A stretch of 64,000 nucleotides of DNA, taken from assembly GCA_046349215.1 (NCBI GenBank), contig JAXMCV010000002.1:1116001-1180000 (forward strand), written 5' to 3'. Every line of letters begins with the position of its first letter. The first letter of the stretch is position 1. The translations under genes and the position numbers were made by a program. The DNA is from JAJXWB01 sp046349215 (GTDB lineage: Bacteria; Pseudomonadota; Alphaproteobacteria; Rhizobiales; Beijerinckiaceae). Below, piece by piece: positions 61,670 through 64,000 of the stretch. A model generated the notes under the pieces. The model was not told where the DNA came from and did no database searches. It saw only the letters and a program-made list of their open reading frames with translations.

Positions 61670-63108
61670 CCCGCGACCGCATCCGGCGTGTTTTGCCGCG
61701 CAGCCTGTTCGGACAGACGCTGCTGATCCTGCTCGTCGGCCTGCTTGCATCGCATGCGATCGGCGCGTGGATCTACGCTGGCGCGCGCGAACAGGCCGTG
61801 CGCGCTATCGGCGGGTTCGCGGTCGCCCAGCGTATCGCCAATCTGTCGCGCCTGCTGGACGAGTCCCCTTCGGACTGGCGCCCGCGAATCGTGCAGGCGC
61901 TCAACGACCCGACGTTTCGGGTGTCGCTGGCGTCGAACCCGCCGGGTGCAGCGCCGTCTGATTCAACCGGCGCCGCGGATATCATCCGGGATGCTGTGCG
62001 CGATCAACTTCCCGATCGCGGCGACTGGCAGGTGCAGGTCTCGGTGGCCCGGTCGACAGCCGGCGCGTTCGGACCAGGTTTCGGCGGGCCGGGTTTCCGT
62101 GGGACGCCAGCCGATATGGCCGATCGAACGAGGGGCCGGATGGGTATGGGCTTCGGCGGCTCCGGCCTGGGAGTCTGGCGCGCCCTGCAGGCATCGGTCC
62201 ACCTCCGCGACGGGCAGTGGCTCACATTTGCTACGGCGCTGCCGCAGACCGGCCCGATGCTCTCATTGCAGTTCGTGATCGCCTTTGCGATCATGGCGCT
62301 TATAGTTTTCGCGGTCTCCGTGTGGGCGGTTCACCGTGTGACGGAGCCGATGGGCCTGCTGTCGAAAGCGGCGGACCGCCTCGGCCGCGACGTCGCTGCC
62401 GAGCCGCTGGTCGAGGCCGGGACCAGCGAGATGCGCGATGCTGCGCGCGCGTTCAACCGCATGCAGGATCGACTACGCCGCCTGATCGACAGCCGGACGC
62501 ACATGCTGGCGGCGCTGTCGCACGACTTGCGCACACCGTTGACGCTGTTGCGGCTGCGCACCGAGGATGCAGGAGCGCCCGGCGAGCGCGACAAAATGCT
62601 GGCGACGATTGCGGAAATGGACTCGATGATCGCCGAGACGCTGGCTTTTGCCCGCGATGAGGCCAGCGCCGAACCGCGGCGGCGCGTCGACATCGCCGCA
62701 TTACTCGCAAGCGCCGTAGACGATATGGCGGACGCCGGTCTGCCGGTGGACATGAGTCCGTCTGCGGCCGTGCCCTATGAATGTCAGCCGAGCGCGTTGA
62801 AACGCGCAATTGCGAATCTGCTCGACAATGCGGTTAAGTATGGCGCGCGCGCGCATACTGCGGTCATCTCGACCAGCGACGCCGTCGAGATAATCATTGA
62901 CGACGAAGGCCCGGGCATTTCGCCGGACGAGATTCTGAAAGTGTTCGAACCATTTTACCGGACCGAGACATCGCGCAGCCGCGAAACCGGAGGAGTGGGG
63001 CTGGGGCTGGCGATCGCACAAGCGATCGCGCAGGCGCACGGCGGCTATATCCGGCTCGCCAATCGAGCGGAAGGCGGCCTGCGTGCGCGGATCAGATTGC
63101 CGCTTTGA
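61666..63108 (+). CDS. Sensor histidine kinase
   Basis: A 480-residue inner-membrane kinase. Helices at about 15-37 and 199-221 bracket a periplasmic domain of about 160 residues, whose later part is Gly-rich (GPGFGGPGFRG and GRMGMGFGGSG). A HAMP linker follows (about 222-278), then the phosphoacceptor His286 (LSHDLRTPL), N-box NLLDNAVKYG, and DEGPGIS and GVGLGLAIA ATP-binding motifs. Paired with the preceding regulator by a four-base overlap. Signal unknown; envelope stress or metal is suggested by the divergent Spy-like gene. Confidence 0.93.
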   Translation: MTRDRIRRVLPRSLFGQTLLILLVGLLASHAIGAWIYAGAREQAVRAIGGFAVAQRIANLSRLLDESPSDWRPRIVQALNDPTFRVSLASNPPGAAPSDSTGAADIIRDAVRDQLPDRGDWQVQVSVARSTAGAFGPGFGGPGFRGTPADMADRTRGRMGMGFGGSGLGVWRALQASVHLRDGQWLTFATALPQTGPMLSLQFVIAFAIMALIVFAVSVWAVHRVTEPMGLLSKAADRLGRDVAAEPLVEAGTSEMRDAARAFNRMQDRLRRLIDSRTHMLAALSHDLRTPLTLLRLRTEDAGAPGERDKMLATIAEMDSMIAETLAFARDEASAEPRRRVDIAALLASAVDDMADAGLPVDMSPSAAVPYECQPSALKRAIANLLDNAVKYGARAHTAVISTSDAVEIIIDDEGPGISPDEILKVFEPFYRTETSRSRETGGVGLGLAIAQAIAQAHGGYIRLANRAEGGLRARIRLPL

Positions 63109-63181
63109 TCGATCTATCAGCGTTCAGTCTCGTCGCCTCAAGGCAACTTCTCGATTCCCTCTTGCGCGGCGTCCCAACCGA

Positions 63182-63523
63182 TCATGCTCTAATCGTTGCG
63201 AGGCTGCCGTGGGCGAATTCGGCGGCAATCTGTTCGCCAGCATGGGTCAGTTCGACCATCGGGGCGTGCGCGCCATGCTGTCCTGCGTCATCCAGCGTAT
63301 GCTCGATGAATGCGCACCATCCCTTTTTCAAGCACTGGCCAAGCGGACCTGAATTTACCCGTCGCGGGCCGGACCTGAGCGACAGGAGAAGCCGTACTTC
63401 CTCTTCCCGGGGCTTTCGTGCAGGAGATTTGCGCCGGTAGTTCATGGGCGCTTTGGTGCGAGGCGTGAACCATGGTGCATAAATTATGACCTCATCCATC
63501 AGCTCCGGCGTCGCGATTGCCAT
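63182..63523 (-). CDS. Possible small protein, unsure
   Basis: An open frame of 113 codons with a His/Arg-rich content and an ending that resembles a winged-helix wing (VELTHAGEQIA). No start with a clear binding site is seen; several internal starts are possible. It lies between the kinase gene and an A+T-rich stretch (63524-63580) in a region of gene decay, so it may be a remnant. The 63109-63181 stretch before it has nothing visible. Confidence 0.35.
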   Translation of the reverse strand: MAIATPELMDEVIIYAPWFTPRTKAPMNYRRKSPARKPREEEVRLLLSLRSGPRRVNSGPLGQCLKKGWCAFIEHTLDDAGQHGAHAPMVELTHAGEQIAAEFAHGSLATIRA

Positions 63524-63581
63524 CGCCGCATTTCATATACGATAATACGAATATATAGAGCGGCGACGCGAGACAAGGCTG

Positions 63582-63782
63582 ATGTCGGAATTCGAGCGCT
63601 GGCAAGCCAGGTATGCAAACGAGGAAGTCGTTTTCGGCGACCGGCCGAACGTTTTTCTCAAAAGGCAGGCTGCGCTGCTCCCCTGGGACGGCCGCGTTCT
63701 GGCAGTTGCCGATGGCGGGGGACGCCACGGAGTGTGGCTCGCCGCCGCGCGTCGCGTCCGACACGCAGAAGGTCGAGGGTAG
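63582..63782 (+). pseudogene. Truncated SAM-dependent methyltransferase
   Basis: 66 codons match the N-terminus of a class I methyltransferase (MSEFERWQARYANEEVVFGD, RPNVFLKRQAALLP, VLAVADGGGRHGVWLA, the SAM-binding motif I). After GVWLA the similarity stops and the frame ends 14 codons later. Intact family members are about 190-210 residues. A deletion or rearrangement therefore removed roughly the last two-thirds. An A+T-rich stretch with a plausible promoter precedes it. Confidence 0.7.
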
Positions 63783-63786
63783 CTAG

Positions 63787-63906
63787 AGTTTCGTCTTGAA
63801 TTCCGGACGACAGAAGCCTTACGGCAATGTCGGCTTTTATCTGATCGAGGCAAATATTCGAGAACTCATCCGCGCGACGCGCGACGGCGACGAGAGCTGG
63901 TGCTGA
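63787..63906 (+). pseudogene. Short orphan C-terminal gene fragment
   Basis: An open stretch of 39 codons ending SGRQKPYGNVGFYLIEA then NIRELIRATRDGDESWC and a stop. It reads like the conserved end of a protein, but has no start and I do not recognise the family. It directly follows the truncated methyltransferase and may be the other side of the same deletion. Confidence 0.35.
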
Positions 63907-63924
63907 GTCGACTGAGAGGAGCGA

Positions 63925-64000
63925 GTGTTGGACACGGACGCGATCATCGCCTGCCCGCGCTGCGGCGGGCTCAACAAGGCCCCGCTCGCGCGCCTTTCCG
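63925..64000 (+). CDS. trxC: Thioredoxin 2, 5' end only
   Basis: The first 25 codons of a gene cut by the window's end: a start at GTG 63925 (or TTG 63928) after AGAGGAG, then DAIIACPRCGGLNKAPLARL. The CxxC zinc knuckle followed by LNKAP is the hallmark of the N-terminal zinc domain of thioredoxin 2. The catalytic CGPC motif lies beyond the window. Confidence 0.7.
   Translation, partial: MLDTDAIIACPRCGGLNKAPLARLS

Noticed and set aside
63105..63440. 111-codon plus-strand frame after the sensor kinase
   Set aside because: Cys/Ser/Pro-rich, no start signal, overlaps another doubtful frame; region appears decayed.

Overview
The window is G+C-rich, densely packed bacterial chromosome that looks alphaproteobacterial, most likely Hyphomicrobiales (Rhizobiales). 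I base this on family content: DUF2849-cysI-DUF934-cysH-cysD-cysN gene order, DUF2336, PilZ, PAS_5-like and TadG-like proteins, and a CBS protein next to a rhomboid protease and folE. I saw no intact tRNA, rRNA or CRISPR array. The species cannot be named from this sequence.

Layout. 1-5.8 kb: partial CBS protein, rhomboid protease, PAS and double-PilZ proteins, gamma-carbonic anhydrase, folE, an Fe-S scaffold protein, yidD and a membrane-anchored unknown. 5.9-11.8 kb: a tightly overlapping assimilatory sulfate reduction operon preceded by a palindrome. CysN carries an unusual C-terminal membrane tail and CysH has the cysteines of an Fe-S APS reductase. 11.9-20.9 kb: thrS with DUF2256, a formate/nitrite-type transporter, a cryptochrome/photolyase, a hydrolase, cytochrome c, a flavin reductase and a FUSC membrane protein. 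20.9-24.7 kb: a bicarbonate transporter (SbtA type) with a PII-like partner, a divergent LysR regulator, a CoA-ester lyase and a MaoC hydratase. 24.8-38.4 kb: DUF2336, a DMT transporter, a lytic transglycosylase, nadK, a nitroreductase, a double-hotdog thioesterase, GNAT, a CaiB-type CoA transferase coupled to a CHASE2 nucleotide cyclase, a Ni/Co exporter, an alcohol dehydrogenase and mtnA.

38.4-51.4 kb is more accessory in character: a polysaccharide flippase, a TadG/VWA protein, an AraC regulator, a PAS protein, then a DUF5989-SxtJ-carbamoyltransferase-SGNH hydrolase cluster facing a tandem haem-oxygenase-like diiron protein and a methyltransferase. This last group is my best candidate for an uncharacterised modification or small-molecule pathway. 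A structured intergenic segment ending in a strong terminator (43.5-43.7 kb) may encode a small RNA.

51.4-60.1 kb is a mobile region: a P4-type integrase beside a tRNA T-arm-like sequence, a large calcium-binding FG-GAP/Ig-like secreted protein with seven near-identical 150-bp repeats, an IS91-type element with both a tyrosine recombinase and a Y2/HUH transposase, and a decayed ABC-transporter ATPase. 60.2-63.1 kb: a Spy/CpxP-like periplasmic protein divergent from an OmpR-type regulator and its sensor kinase, with 10-bp-phased direct repeats between them. The end of the window holds a truncated methyltransferase, other gene debris, and the start of thioredoxin 2.
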